A stretch of DNA of 49,135 nucleotides. Source: an uncultured Eubacteriales bacterium. GTDB taxonomy: Bacteria; Bacillota; Clostridia; Oscillospirales; Oscillospiraceae. Below are positions 32,827 through 40,869 of the stretch, one piece after another (positions within the stretch are counted from its first letter, which is position 1; each line of letters starts with the position of its first letter). The position numbers and the translations under genes were made by a program. Under the pieces are notes generated by a model. That model made no database searches. It was not told the DNA's origin and saw only the letters and a list, made by a program, of their open reading frames with translations. The stretch lies in NCBI GenBank assembly GCA_900317855.1, contig ONIG01000013.1, positions 1 to 49,135 of the forward strand, read 5' to 3'.

Positions 32827-34592
32827 GCAACAAACCGTACAAAGGATTCGAGCCGAAGTGGGTGCTCACCCCCGCGCCGGCGGACAGCTACCGCTCCATT
32901 TTCCGCTGGGGCGACCCGAACTTCTTCAAATATCCGAAAGAGTCTCTGTACACGCTCATGAAAGAGACGTTCAAGATGACGGACGACGACTTCAAGGCGT
33001 ATTCCGACGACATCGGCTTTGACCCCGTCGACCTCTCCGACCACCCGGTGCAGCTCGCGCCCGAGCACATCGAGGCGCTCAAAAAGATCGTCGGCGAGCA
33101 GAATGTCTCCACCACGGACTACGACCGCCTGAGCGTGGCCTACGGCTTCACGGCCTACGATATCCTGCGTCTGCGCCACAAGCGCGTTGACAGCGTACCC
33201 GACGTTGTGCTTTACCCCGAGACGACCGAGCAGGTCGAGCAGATCGTGGCCTACTCCACCGAGCACCACATCCCGCTGTACGTCTACGGCGGCGGCAGCA
33301 GCGTCACCCGCGGCGTCGAGCCGGTCAAGGGCGGCATCTCGCTCGATATGCGCCGCAACTTCAACAAGGTCATCAGCTTCAACGAGATCGACCAGACCAT
33401 CACCGTGCAGGCCGGTATGTCCGGCCCCGATCTGGAAAAGACGCTCCAGAGCGCGCCGGAGCTCTTCGGCGCCAAGCGGCAGTACACCTGCGGCCACTTC
33501 CCGCAGTCGTTCGAGTATTCGAGCGTCGGCGGCTGGACGGTCACGCGCGGCGCGGGCCAGAACAGCACGTATTACGGCACCATTGCCGACATCGTGCTCA
33601 GCCAGAAGTACGCCACGCCCATCGGTACCATCCAGACCAGCCACTACTCCCGCGAGGCCACCGGCCCGAACCTGAACCAGATCATGATGGGCTCCGAGGG
33701 CACGTTCGGCGTGCTGACCGAGGTCACGCTGCGCATTTTCCGCTGGATGCCGCAAAACCGCAAGCGCTTCTCCTACATCTTCAAGACGTGGGACGCGGCC
33801 ATGAAGGCCGCCCGCGAGATGATGCAGTGCGAGTGCGGCTACTCGTCCGTGTTCCGTCTGTCCGACCCGGAAGAGACCAACCTCATGCTCAAGCTCTACA
33901 ACGTCGATGAGACGCCGCTGCAGCCGCTGCTCGACAAGTTCGGCTACAAGGACATGGAGCGCTGCCTCTTCCTCGGCTTTACCGACGGCGAGAAGGGCTA
34001 CAGCCGCAACGTCGCGCGCAACATCGCGAAAATTGCGCTCAAACACGGCGGCATGCCGCTGACCGGCTACGTCACCCGCAGCTGGGAAAAGGGCCGCTTC
34101 AACGATCCCTACCTGCGCGACACGCTCATGGACTTCGGCATCACGACCGACACGCTCGAGTGCACGGTCAACTGGTCGAACATGGAGCAGGTGCACGCCG
34201 ACGTGCGCAAGATCTGCCACGCGCTGCCGAACACCGTCGTCACGACGCACATGTCGCACTGTTATCCGCAGGGCGCGAACCTGTATTTCATCTTCCTCAC
34301 CCGCATGCAGGATGAGGACGCCTTCAAGGCCTACCACACCACGATCCTCGACGCGATCCAGCGCTCCGGCGCGGCCGTGAGCCACCACCACGGCATCGGC
34401 AAGATGTTCGCGCCCTGGCTCGAGGGCTACATCGGCGAGAAGGAGTACGGCGTGTTCCGCGTGCTCAAGGACTACTTTGACCCCGACTACAACATGAACC
34501 CGGGCGGCACGATCGGCCTGGATCTCAAGCCGGAGGAAAAGAAGTTCCTGCGCGAGTACACGGATTATCTCGAGCAGCCGAAGTTCGACTGA
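32823..34592 (+). CDS. FAD-binding oxidase resembling alkyl-dihydroxyacetone-phosphate synthase
   Basis: A 589-residue PCMH/FAD-linked oxidase family protein. The FAD-binding loop reads IPLYVYGGGSSVTRGVEP, and TGPNLNQIMMGSEGTFGVLT matches the same region of the ether-lipid enzyme alkylglycerone-phosphate synthase (AGPS). The triple histidine of AGPS is kept (SHHHGIGK, His521-523). AGPS replaces the acyl chain of acyl-DHAP by a fatty alcohol to make the ether bond. Other members of the fold are lactate/glycolate oxidases, but the whole-length pattern favours AGPS. Whether it makes or breaks ethers is unknown. Last gene of the five-gene operon; GGAGG precedes the ATG. Confidence 0.82.
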   Translation: MSNKPYKGFEPKWVLTPAPADSYRSIFRWGDPNFFKYPKESLYTLMKETFKMTDDDFKAYSDDIGFDPVDLSDHPVQLAPEHIEALKKIVGEQNVSTTDYDRLSVAYGFTAYDILRLRHKRVDSVPDVVLYPETTEQVEQIVAYSTEHHIPLYVYGGGSSVTRGVEPVKGGISLDMRRNFNKVISFNEIDQTITVQAGMSGPDLEKTLQSAPELFGAKRQYTCGHFPQSFEYSSVGGWTVTRGAGQNSTYYGTIADIVLSQKYATPIGTIQTSHYSREATGPNLNQIMMGSEGTFGVLTEVTLRIFRWMPQNRKRFSYIFKTWDAAMKAAREMMQCECGYSSVFRLSDPEETNLMLKLYNVDETPLQPLLDKFGYKDMERCLFLGFTDGEKGYSRNVARNIAKIALKHGGMPLTGYVTRSWEKGRFNDPYLRDTLMDFGITTDTLECTVNWSNMEQVHADVRKICHALPNTVVTTHMSHCYPQGANLYFIFLTRMQDEDAFKAYHTTILDAIQRSGAAVSHHHGIGKMFAPWLEGYIGEKEYGVFRVLKDYFDPDYNMNPGGTIGLDLKPEEKKFLREYTDYLEQPKFD

Positions 34593-34722
34593 GTTTTTGT
34601 CATCACCCGGCAGCGGTTTGGATGCCCGCCGCCGGATCACTGGCCAAGTGCCAATGCTGCTGCGTAGATCGTTTGTGCAGCAGGGGGGAGAACCGGGGCG
34701 GCCCGCCGCCCCAAACGGATGG

Positions 34723-34756
34723 AGCAGCCCGGCAGGAACCTGCCGGGCTGCTTTTT
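34723..34756 (+). terminator. Terminator of the five-gene operon
   Basis: AGCAGCCCGGCAGG at 34723-34736 pairs with CCTGCCGGGCTGCT at 34739-34752, then TTTT. It lies about 130 bases after the last stop codon. The bases between can form further hairpins (for example CTGCTGC/GCAGCAG and GGGGCGG/CCGCCCC), so the transcript has a long structured 3' end. Confidence 0.92.
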
Positions 34757-34906
34757 CGTGCCGTCTGGCACTATGGCAATTCCGTTTCTGTGCCGCTCGA
34801 CCAGCGCTGCATGAGATGCGGCAGAAATGCCGCGGTTTCCTCCAGCGGCTCCGGAAATGCACCGCGCATCCACCAACACCTCATCTGTTGCGGCGTACCG
34901 CCGCGC
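34757..34906. other. Intergenic sequence without a supported gene
   Basis: Between the terminators at 34723-34756 and 34907-34941. It contains a short hairpin GTGCC/GGCAC at about 34759-34772. A 32-codon minus-strand frame (34771-34869) reads like a protein C-terminus but has no start signals. Nothing else was recognised. Confidence 0.5.
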
Positions 34907-34941
34907 AAAAACCGCCGCCCCGGTCGGGGCGGCGGTTTTTT
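34907..34941. terminator. Terminator of folT, bidirectional
   Basis: AAAAACCGCCGCCCCG at 34907-34922 pairs with CGGGGCGGCGGTTTTT at 34925-34940. T runs occur on both strands; it directly follows the folT stop on the minus strand. Confidence 0.93.
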
Positions 34942-34951
34942 CATTTCCTTC

Positions 34952-35488
34952 TCAGTTGGCCCGCGGCTGCAGCGCGCGGCGCGTGATGCGCAGCAGCGTC
35001 GGCAGCAGCAGCGCGAGCACGATGCCTTTTCCCGCGCAGATGGCCAGCCGCAGCGGCAGCGTGCCGAACACGAACACCGGCGAATAGTACCCATAAATAA
35101 GGCTGTCAATATACAGCGATCCGGTGTTGAGCACCGTGATACCCAGCTCGCCGAGCACGGCCAGCAGCGCGAGCTGCCGCGGCGTGCAGGCGTACCCGTG
35201 CCGCGCCGACACCGCGCCCACGCACAGCCCCAGCAGCACATACGGTGCGATCCAGAGCGCAGTCGTGGCGGTCACGCCATAGGACAGCAGCTGATACAGC
35301 AGCGTGCCGATGCCGCCGATGACCATTCCGTCGACCGGGCCGAGCAGCAGCGCGCCGAGAAACACCGGCAGCGCCTCGACGGTGATCTTCAGGTTGCCGG
35401 TGCTGATCGACACCAGCCCCAGCACCGTGACCATGGCGGCAAACATTGCGTCCGCCGCAAGGCGGCGGGCGGTCCATTTCGTATGCAT
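34952..35488 (-). CDS. folT: Folate ECF transporter substrate-binding membrane subunit, FolT-like
   Basis: A 178-residue membrane protein with about six hydrophobic helices and the ECF S-component opening ARRLAADAMFAAMVTVLGLV, followed by ALPVFLGALLLGPVDGMVIG. S components bind a vitamin and work with the shared energising module (EcfA, EcfA', EcfT), which is not encoded here. Assignment to folate rests on a tetrahydrofolate riboswitch in its leader. ATG 35488 has AAAGGAG 9 bases upstream; the open frame upstream is riboswitch sequence. The cyclodeaminase-family gene lies just upstream on the same strand. Confidence 0.88.
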   Translation of the reverse strand: MHTKWTARRLAADAMFAAMVTVLGLVSISTGNLKITVEALPVFLGALLLGPVDGMVIGGIGTLLYQLLSYGVTATTALWIAPYVLLGLCVGAVSARHGYACTPRQLALLAVLGELGITVLNTGSLYIDSLIYGYYSPVFVFGTLPLRLAICAGKGIVLALLLPTLLRITRRALQPRAN

Positions 35489-35537
35489 TTTGCAAGACTC
35501 CTTTCGTGACAGTTGCCACGGCGGGGGTCTTCCCCTG

Positions 35538-35640
35538 GTGGCAGCGGAAGCGGCAACAGCACCGCGGGGGCGCGGCCCCTTCGTCGCCGGACAACTTCCC
35601 ATCCCGACGCACTTGACGCGCTGTTCCTACTCTGTCCAAT
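35538..35640 (-). promoter_or_regulatory. Tetrahydrofolate (THF) riboswitch
   Basis: Reading the minus strand, conserved THF-I elements appear in order: GAGTAG, GCGTCAAGTG, ATGGGAAGTTGTC, ACGAA, GCGGTG and CCGCT. The closing helix pairs the 5' GG-CAG with CTG-CC at the 3' side. It lies between the promoter at 35663-35691 and the folT Shine-Dalgarno. No T-run terminator follows the aptamer, so control is probably at translation. Known THF riboswitches lie upstream of folT and folate-synthesis genes in Firmicutes. Confidence 0.87.
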
Positions 35641-35662
35641 GCATTGCATAGATTCCGTGTAC

Positions 35663-35691
35663 ATCTTAGCACACGCGGCGCGGCTTTGCAA
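35663..35691 (-). promoter_or_regulatory. Promoter of the folT transcript
   Basis: Minus strand TTGCAA (complement of 35686-35691), 17-bp spacer, TAAGAT (complement of 35663-35668). The start would be about 15 bases before the riboswitch. Confidence 0.7.
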
Positions 35692-35695
35692 CCGG

Positions 35696-35724
35696 AAAAA
35701 GGACGCCCGACGGGCGTCCTTTTT
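35696..35724 (-). terminator. Terminator of the cyclodeaminase-family gene
   Basis: GGACGCCC at 35701-35708 pairs with GGGCGTCC at 35712-35719, flanked by A5 and T5, so it works in both directions. It lies just after the stop at 35731 on the minus strand. Confidence 0.92.
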
Positions 35725-35730
35725 CTGCGC

Positions 35731-36414
35731 TTACTTTTTCGCGCGCTTCAGGCGGCGCGTGAGCTCTTCGACCAGCCCGTCCACCAGCTCCTGATGGTCG
35801 GCCAGGTTCAGCTCGGCCTCGCGCACGATCGTGTAGCCAAACACATCGTCGTCCATGATCTTGGCGTACGACAGCAGCTCCGCCTGCATGCAGCGGATAG
35901 CCGCCATGCTCAGATGCACGGCCGCGAGCGCGCTGCACGCGGTCAGGTCGTCACCCTTGTCCACGACCTCCTTCATGAGCTCGATGCAGCGGCACATGAT
36001 GTACACGATCTCGTTGGGAATGTCGCTCGCGACGCGCAGCGCGCTGTCAAGATCGGTGCGCGTGACGTTCTCCTCGACCCTGCGCCGATCAAGCGGCTCG
36101 CGCGCGCGCAGCTCCTCGTCGATCTGAAAGACCATGTAGTCGGTCATCTGGCGCAGCTCCTCGGCCGTTTTCTGCAGCGACGCATCGTCCGAGCGCAGCG
36201 CGCGCACGGCCAGCGACCCCATCGCCGCCGCCAGCGCCGACACGACCGCGCCGACACTGCCCGCCTGCGGCAGGCCGTCCGGGTCCGCCACTGCAGCCAC
36301 ATAGTCCTTGACCGGCATGGCGCCGAAGGTCTGCTTCGGCTTGTGCTCTCCGACGGCGACCACGTGGTCGCCATCCGCCGTGTGGATCAGGATCTTTTTC
36401 TTCTCTTCCGCCAT
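35731..36414 (-). CDS. Cyclodeaminase/cyclohydrolase family protein (FTCD_C/FchA-like)
   Basis: A 227-residue, mostly helical protein of the formiminotetrahydrofolate cyclodeaminase / methenyl-THF cyclohydrolase family. Visible parts: SVGAVVSALAAAMGSLAVRA after the glycine loop, SDIPNEIVYIM, and GDDLTACSALAAVHLSMAAI, equivalent to the family's GN...SDA stretch. The usual P-G-G-G-S loop reads PQAGS, and the DxDAF-type Asp motif is not evident, so catalysis may differ. The residues before the helical bundle (AEEKKKILIHTADGDHVVAV) form an extra short N-terminal strand pair. ATG 36414 has GGAGG 5 bases upstream. It neighbours folT, which supports a folate link. Confidence 0.78.
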   Translation of the reverse strand: MAEEKKKILIHTADGDHVVAVGEHKPKQTFGAMPVKDYVAAVADPDGLPQAGSVGAVVSALAAAMGSLAVRALRSDDASLQKTAEELRQMTDYMVFQIDEELRAREPLDRRRVEENVTRTDLDSALRVASDIPNEIVYIMCRCIELMKEVVDKGDDLTACSALAAVHLSMAAIRCMQAELLSYAKIMDDDVFGYTIVREAELNLADHQELVDGLVEELTRRLKRAKK

Positions 36415-36475
36415 AAATGCCTCCATTCCCCGCGCGCATAGCCGCGCGCAGATATACACACATTATTATAATAGC

Positions 36476-36505
36476 AATATAGCACGCAGACCGGCACATT
36501 GTCAA
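36476..36505 (-). promoter_or_regulatory. Promoter of the cyclodeaminase-family gene
   Basis: Minus strand TTGACA (complement of 36500-36505), 18-bp spacer, TATATT (complement of 36476-36481). Confidence 0.7.
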
Positions 36506-36675
36506 GATTCCAACAGCCGTTCGTTTGTGGAAAAGGCCATATTCTGCACAAAAATCGTCCGGTTTTTTCGTCAAATTTTGTCACGCGCAAGTGCAATTCC
36601 GGCATTTATCTTTGCACCGCTTTCTGATATAGTGAGAGATAAGCGCAAAATATCACAGAGGGAGCGTGAAGCGTT

Positions 36676-38427
36676 TTGGGGATCCATAACGTGATCTCGC
36701 TGCTTGGCGGCGTGGCCCTGTTCCTGTTCGGCATGACGCTCATGGGCGACGGGCTGAAAAAAGTGGCCGGCAACAAGCTCGAGATCATCCTTTATAAACT
36801 CACGAGCACCCCGCTCAAGGGCGTCCTGCTCGGCACGGGCGTCACCGCCGTGATCCAGTCGTCCTCGGCCACGTCCGTCATGGTCGTCGGCTTTGTCAAC
36901 TCCGGCATGATGCAGGTGCGTCAGGCCATCGGCATCGTGCTCGGCTCCATCCTCGGCACAAGCATCACGGGCTGGATCCTCTGCCTGTCGGACATCAGCG
37001 GCTCCGGCTGGGTGTCGCTGCTGAGCACCGCGACGCTCACGGGCGTCGTTGCCGTGGTCGGCATCGTGCTGCGCATGTTCTGCAAGGACCTGACCAAACA
37101 CCACATCGGCGACATTCTGCTCGGCTTCGCCGTGCTCATGTACGGCATGTCCTCCATGAGCGGCGCCGTGGCCCCGCTCAAGGACAGCGCCGCGTTCATC
37201 GAGCTGCTCACCCGCTTTTCCAATCCGCTGCTCGGCGTGCTCGTCGGCACGGTGTTCACCTGCATCCTGCAGAGCGCATCGGCCGCCGTCGGCATCCTGC
37301 AGGCGCTGGCCATCACGGGCACGATCACGTTCTCCGTGGCCTTCCCCATCACACTCGGCATCGCCATCGGCGCGGCCGTGCCGGTGCTGCTGTCCTCCCT
37401 CGGCGCAAGCGTCAAGGGCAAGCGCACCGCCTATGTCTACCTGCTCATCGACGTCATTGGCGCGCTCGTCTGGGGCGTCGTGTTCTACGCGGTCAACGCA
37501 GCCGTGCACTTCCCGTTTCTGGACACGACCATGACCACCGTGAGCATCGCCCTGCTCAACACGATCTTCCGCTTTGCGACTGTGCTGCTGCTCACGCCGA
37601 TGATCCCCCTGCTCGAAAAGCTCGTCACGGTCCTGTTTCCGGACAAGGCATCCACCGGCGCGCTCGCCGACATCGACCGGCTCGAGGAGCGCTTTCTCGC
37701 GCACCCGGCGCTGGCCATCGAGCAGAGCCGCCTGGCCATCGACTCCATGGCCCGTCAGGCGCAGGACAACATTCTGTCCGCGTTCTCCCTGCTCGATCAA
37801 TTCAGCGACGAACAGTTTGCCGCCCTGCAGGAAAATGAGGAGGCCATCGACCACTACGAGGACAAGCTCGGCACCTACCTCATCAAGATCACGAGCAAGG
37901 AGCTCACGCCGCGCCAGACCGCCGACGTGTCGAAATACCTGCACACGATCAGCGACCTCGAGCGCATCAGCGACCACTCGCTCAACATCGGCGAGACGGC
38001 GCAGGAGCTCTACACGAAGAAGATCGTCTTTTCGCCCACCGGCGCGCGCGAGCTGAAGGTCATGCTCTCAGCCGTGACGCGCATCCTCGAGATCACGATC
38101 AACGCCTTCCTCGACAACGACGTCGCCGCGGCCTACCGCGTCGAGCCGCTCGAGGAGCTCATCGATAACCTCTGCGACGAGATGAAGCTGCACCACATCG
38201 ACCGCCTGCAGACCGGCGAGTGCACGCTCAACCACGGCTTCGCGTTCAACGACCTGCTCACCAACTGCGAGCGCGTGTCCGACCACTGCTCGAACATCGC
38301 CGTCGCCATGATTGAGCTCGAGTCCGACTCGTTCGACACCCACGAATATATCAACAGCGTCATGGCCATGCACTCGCATCGCTTTGATGAATATTACGCC
38401 GAATACAGCAAGGAATTTCAGATTTAA
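36676..38427 (+). CDS. Na/Pi cotransporter family protein with C-terminal PhoU-like domain
   Basis: A 583-residue protein. The membrane half (about residues 1-320) carries the two repeated NptA/PNaS motifs: GVTAVIQSSSATSVMVVGFV and, in the second repeat, GTVFTCILQSASAAVGI. The C-terminal half is PhoU-like helices (KYLHTISDLERISDHSLNI and FNDLLTNCERVSDHCSNIA). The family couples sodium to phosphate uptake or export; the PhoU-like part may sense phosphate. The start is TTG 36676, giving the usual IHNVISLLGGVALFLFGM opening, with GAGGGAG upstream. No classical PHO box was recognised. Confidence 0.93.
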   Translation: MGIHNVISLLGGVALFLFGMTLMGDGLKKVAGNKLEIILYKLTSTPLKGVLLGTGVTAVIQSSSATSVMVVGFVNSGMMQVRQAIGIVLGSILGTSITGWILCLSDISGSGWVSLLSTATLTGVVAVVGIVLRMFCKDLTKHHIGDILLGFAVLMYGMSSMSGAVAPLKDSAAFIELLTRFSNPLLGVLVGTVFTCILQSASAAVGILQALAITGTITFSVAFPITLGIAIGAAVPVLLSSLGASVKGKRTAYVYLLIDVIGALVWGVVFYAVNAAVHFPFLDTTMTTVSIALLNTIFRFATVLLLTPMIPLLEKLVTVLFPDKASTGALADIDRLEERFLAHPALAIEQSRLAIDSMARQAQDNILSAFSLLDQFSDEQFAALQENEEAIDHYEDKLGTYLIKITSKELTPRQTADVSKYLHTISDLERISDHSLNIGETAQELYTKKIVFSPTGARELKVMLSAVTRILEITINAFLDNDVAAAYRVEPLEELIDNLCDEMKLHHIDRLQTGECTLNHGFAFNDLLTNCERVSDHCSNIAVAMIELESDSFDTHEYINSVMAMHSHRFDEYYAEYSKEFQI

Positions 38428-38436
38428 TGCATATAT

Positions 38437-38480
38437 CCGCCGCCTATCCATTTGCAAAAATGGCCGGGCGGCGGTTTTTT
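38437..38480 (+). terminator. Terminator after the Na/Pi cotransporter gene
   Basis: CCGCCGCC at 38437-38444 pairs with GGCGGCGG (about 38467-38474); an inner stem TCCATTT/AAATGG extends it. Six T follow. Confidence 0.88.
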
Positions 38481-38596
38481 ACCCTTGCTGTCCGGCAAAT
38501 GTCCCAATTTTACGTGGCCATGTATGTACATGCTGCACAAGGCATTTTTCTCCCGCCGGTCCTGTTTTTTCAAATTCCACAAATCGCGTCGGAATT

Positions 38597-38625
38597 TTCA
38601 TGAATGTCTTGCATATTTATTCGCG
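38597..38625 (+). promoter_or_regulatory. Candidate ArgR/AhrC operator
   Basis: TGCAT-ATTT-ATTCG at 38610-38623 differs in one position per half from the ARG-box core TGAAT-N4-ATTCA. Another TGAAT half lies just upstream at 38601-38605. It overlaps the -35 box of the argC promoter, a place that suits arginine repression. Weak but well placed. Confidence 0.4.
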
Positions 38626-38637
38626 CGGTAGTATATT
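38609..38637 (+). promoter_or_regulatory. Promoter of the argC-carB operon
   Basis: TTGCAT at 38609-38614, 17-bp spacer, TATATT at 38632-38637. The only good promoter found for the seven-gene operon. Confidence 0.72.
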
Positions 38638-38681
38638 AGCCTCATATAAATGGATTTTTATCCGCTTGTGAGGGACGAGAT

Positions 38682-39626
38682 ATGCATAACGAAAAAACGA
38701 CCATTTTCATCGACGGCAGCTCCGGCACGGCCGGCCTGCGCATTTATGACCGGCTGGCCCAGCGCCCGGACATCGACCTGCTGACCCTGCCGCCCGAGCT
38801 GCACCACGATATCGAAGCGCAGCGCGAGCTGCTCAACCGCGCGGACATCGCGTTTTTGTGCCTGCCGGACGCGGCGGCCATCACGGCGGCGGACCTCGTC
38901 GAGAACCCGGACACGGTCGTGCTCGACACCTCGACCGCGCACCGCACGGCCCCCGGCTGGACGTACGGCTTCCCGGAGCTGTCGCCCGAGCGCGAGACCG
39001 CGATCCGTACCGCCAAGCGCATCGCGGTGCCCGGCTGCCACGCCAGCGGCTTCATCGTGCTGGTCTACCCGCTCATCGAGGCGGGCATCCTGCCGCCGGA
39101 CGCGCTGCTGACGTGCTACTCGCTCACGGGCTACAGCGGCGGCGGCAAGAAGATGATCGCCGAGTATGAGGCAGACACGCTCGACCCCCTGTACGCCGCC
39201 CCCCGGCAGTACGGTCTGGCGCAGCAGCACAAGCACCTGCGCGAGATGTGCGCCATCCCGGGCCTGACGCACGCGCCGGTGTTCGCGCCGATCGTGGCGA
39301 ATTTCTACAGCGGCATGGAAACGAGCGTCGCGCTCTTCGCCTCGCAGCTCTGCCCCGGCAAGACGGCGGAGGATATCAAGGCCGCCTACGCCGCAAAGTA
39401 CACCGGCCCCGTCGTGCGCTATCAGGACCCCGCATGCGCGGACGGCTTCCTGTCCGCCGCCGCCATGTCCGGCAAGGACAGCATGGTCGTGTCCGTCTCC
39501 GGCAATGAAGAGCGCATCCTGCTCACGTCCGTGTTCGACAACCTCGGCAAGGGCGCGTCCGGCGCCGCGCTCGAGTGCCTGAACCTCGTCATGGGCAAGG
39601 AAAAGGGCTTCGGTCTCGATCTGTAA
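38682..39626 (+). CDS. argC: N-acetyl-gamma-glutamyl-phosphate reductase (short, type 2)
   Basis: NADPH-dependent reduction of N-acetylglutamyl phosphate to the semialdehyde, third step of ornithine synthesis. The 314-residue protein has the catalytic cysteine in VPGCHASGF, the N-terminal DGSSGTAGLRIYDRL nucleotide-binding loop, and SLTGYSGGGKKMI. The length and the N-terminal DGSSGTAG fit the short ArgC class. First gene of the arginine operon. The ATG follows GAGGGACGAGAT. Confidence 0.95.
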   Translation: MHNEKTTIFIDGSSGTAGLRIYDRLAQRPDIDLLTLPPELHHDIEAQRELLNRADIAFLCLPDAAAITAADLVENPDTVVLDTSTAHRTAPGWTYGFPELSPERETAIRTAKRIAVPGCHASGFIVLVYPLIEAGILPPDALLTCYSLTGYSGGGKKMIAEYEADTLDPLYAAPRQYGLAQQHKHLREMCAIPGLTHAPVFAPIVANFYSGMETSVALFASQLCPGKTAEDIKAAYAAKYTGPVVRYQDPACADGFLSAAAMSGKDSMVVSVSGNEERILLTSVFDNLGKGASGAALECLNLVMGKEKGFGLDL

Positions 39627-39636
39627 GGAGGAACGC

Positions 39637-40851
39637 ATGATGAAGCAAGTCACCGGCGGCGTGTGCGCCGCACAGGGTTTTTCCGCCGCGGGCATCCACT
39701 GCGGCATCCGCAGAAATCAGTCCAAGCGCGACCTCGCGCTCATCTACAGCGCCGTCCCGGCCAGCGCCGCGGCGGTCTATACATCCAACCTCGTCAAGGG
39801 CGCGCCCCTGACCGTGACGAAGGCGCACCTTTCTGACGGCAGGGCGCAGGCCGTGATCTGCAACAGCGGCAACGCCAACACCTGCAACGCCGACGGCGTC
39901 GCCGTCGCCGAGGAGATGAGCGCGCTCACAGCGGCGCAGCTGCACATCGCGCCGCAGGACGTCATCGTCGCGTCCACGGGCGTGATCGGCCAGCCGCTCG
40001 ATCTCGCGCCCATCCGCGCCGGCCTGCCGCAGCTCGCCGCCGCGCTCGGCGACCACTCCGACCAGGCGGCTGAGGGCATCATGACCACCGACACGCACCG
40101 CAAGGAGATCGCCGTGCAGTTCACCGCCGGCGGCAAGACCTGCACCATCGGCGGCATCGCCAAGGGCTCCGGCATGATTCACCCGAACCTCGCCACCATG
40201 CTCGTCTTCCTCACGACGGACTGCGCCGTCAGCCCCGCCATGCTGCAGGCCGCCCTCTCCGGCGACGTGCAGGACACCTTCAACATGGTCAGCGTCGACG
40301 GCGACACGTCCACGAACGACATGGTCGCCATCCTGGCAAACGGTCTCGCCGGCAATGCCGAGATCACCGCGCCCGGCGCGGACTTCACGGCCTTCTGCCG
40401 CGCGCTCAACAGCGTGACCGTCTGGCTCTGCCGCCAGATCGCGGGCGACGGCGAGGGCACCACGCGCCTGCTCGAGTGCTGCGTCACCGGTGCGGCCGAC
40501 CACGCGACGGCGAAAACCGTGGCCAAGAGCATCATCTGCTCGTCGCTCGTCAAGGCCGCCATGTTCGGCGCGGACGCCAACTGGGGCCGCGTGCTGTGCG
40601 CCATCGGCTACAGCGGCGCCGATGTGGACGTGCACAAGGTGGATGTCGCCTTCCGCTCCGCGGCCGGCACGGTACGCGTGTGCGTCGACGGCGCGGGCAT
40701 CCCGTTTTCCGAGGAGGAAGCCAAAAAGGTCCTGCTCGAAAAGGAGATCGAGATCCTCGTGGACCTCAAGTCCGGCGGTGAGGGCGCGACGGCCTGGGGC
40801 TGCGACCTGACGTATGACTACGTGAAGATCAACGGCGACTACCGCACCTGA
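39637..40851 (+). CDS. argJ: Bifunctional glutamate N-acetyltransferase/ornithine acetyltransferase
   Basis: ArgJ recycles the acetyl group from N-acetylornithine to glutamate; bifunctional forms also use acetyl-CoA. The 404-residue precursor has the self-cleavage site within GMIHPNLATMLVFLTTD; the Thr of ATML becomes the nucleophile of the beta chain. Start: two ATGs in tandem at 39637 and 39640 follow AAGGAGG; the first has the better spacing. With no argA or argE seen in the operon, the cyclic pathway is indicated. Confidence 0.96.
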   Translation: MMKQVTGGVCAAQGFSAAGIHCGIRRNQSKRDLALIYSAVPASAAAVYTSNLVKGAPLTVTKAHLSDGRAQAVICNSGNANTCNADGVAVAEEMSALTAAQLHIAPQDVIVASTGVIGQPLDLAPIRAGLPQLAAALGDHSDQAAEGIMTTDTHRKEIAVQFTAGGKTCTIGGIAKGSGMIHPNLATMLVFLTTDCAVSPAMLQAALSGDVQDTFNMVSVDGDTSTNDMVAILANGLAGNAEITAPGADFTAFCRALNSVTVWLCRQIAGDGEGTTRLLECCVTGAADHATAKTVAKSIICSSLVKAAMFGADANWGRVLCAIGYSGADVDVHKVDVAFRSAAGTVRVCVDGAGIPFSEEEAKKVLLEKEIEILVDLKSGGEGATAWGCDLTYDYVKINGDYRT

Positions 40852-40869
40852 ACCGGGAGGAACACCATC

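Noticed and set aside
34727..34752. GGAACCTGCC, reminiscent of a cobalamin riboswitch B12 box
   Set aside because: It is the centre of a perfect terminator palindrome with T run; the rest of the B12 aptamer is absent and no plus-strand gene follows.
34771..34869. 32-codon minus-strand frame starting MRGAFPEPLEETAAF
   Set aside because: It reads like a protein C-terminus, but no ribosome binding site or promoter was seen and it lies between two terminators. It may be a gene remnant; too short to call.
36606..36634. Promoter for the Na/Pi cotransporter (TATAGT near 36625)
   Set aside because: A -10-like TATAGT is visible but the -35 at proper spacing is poor, so it was not listed as a feature.
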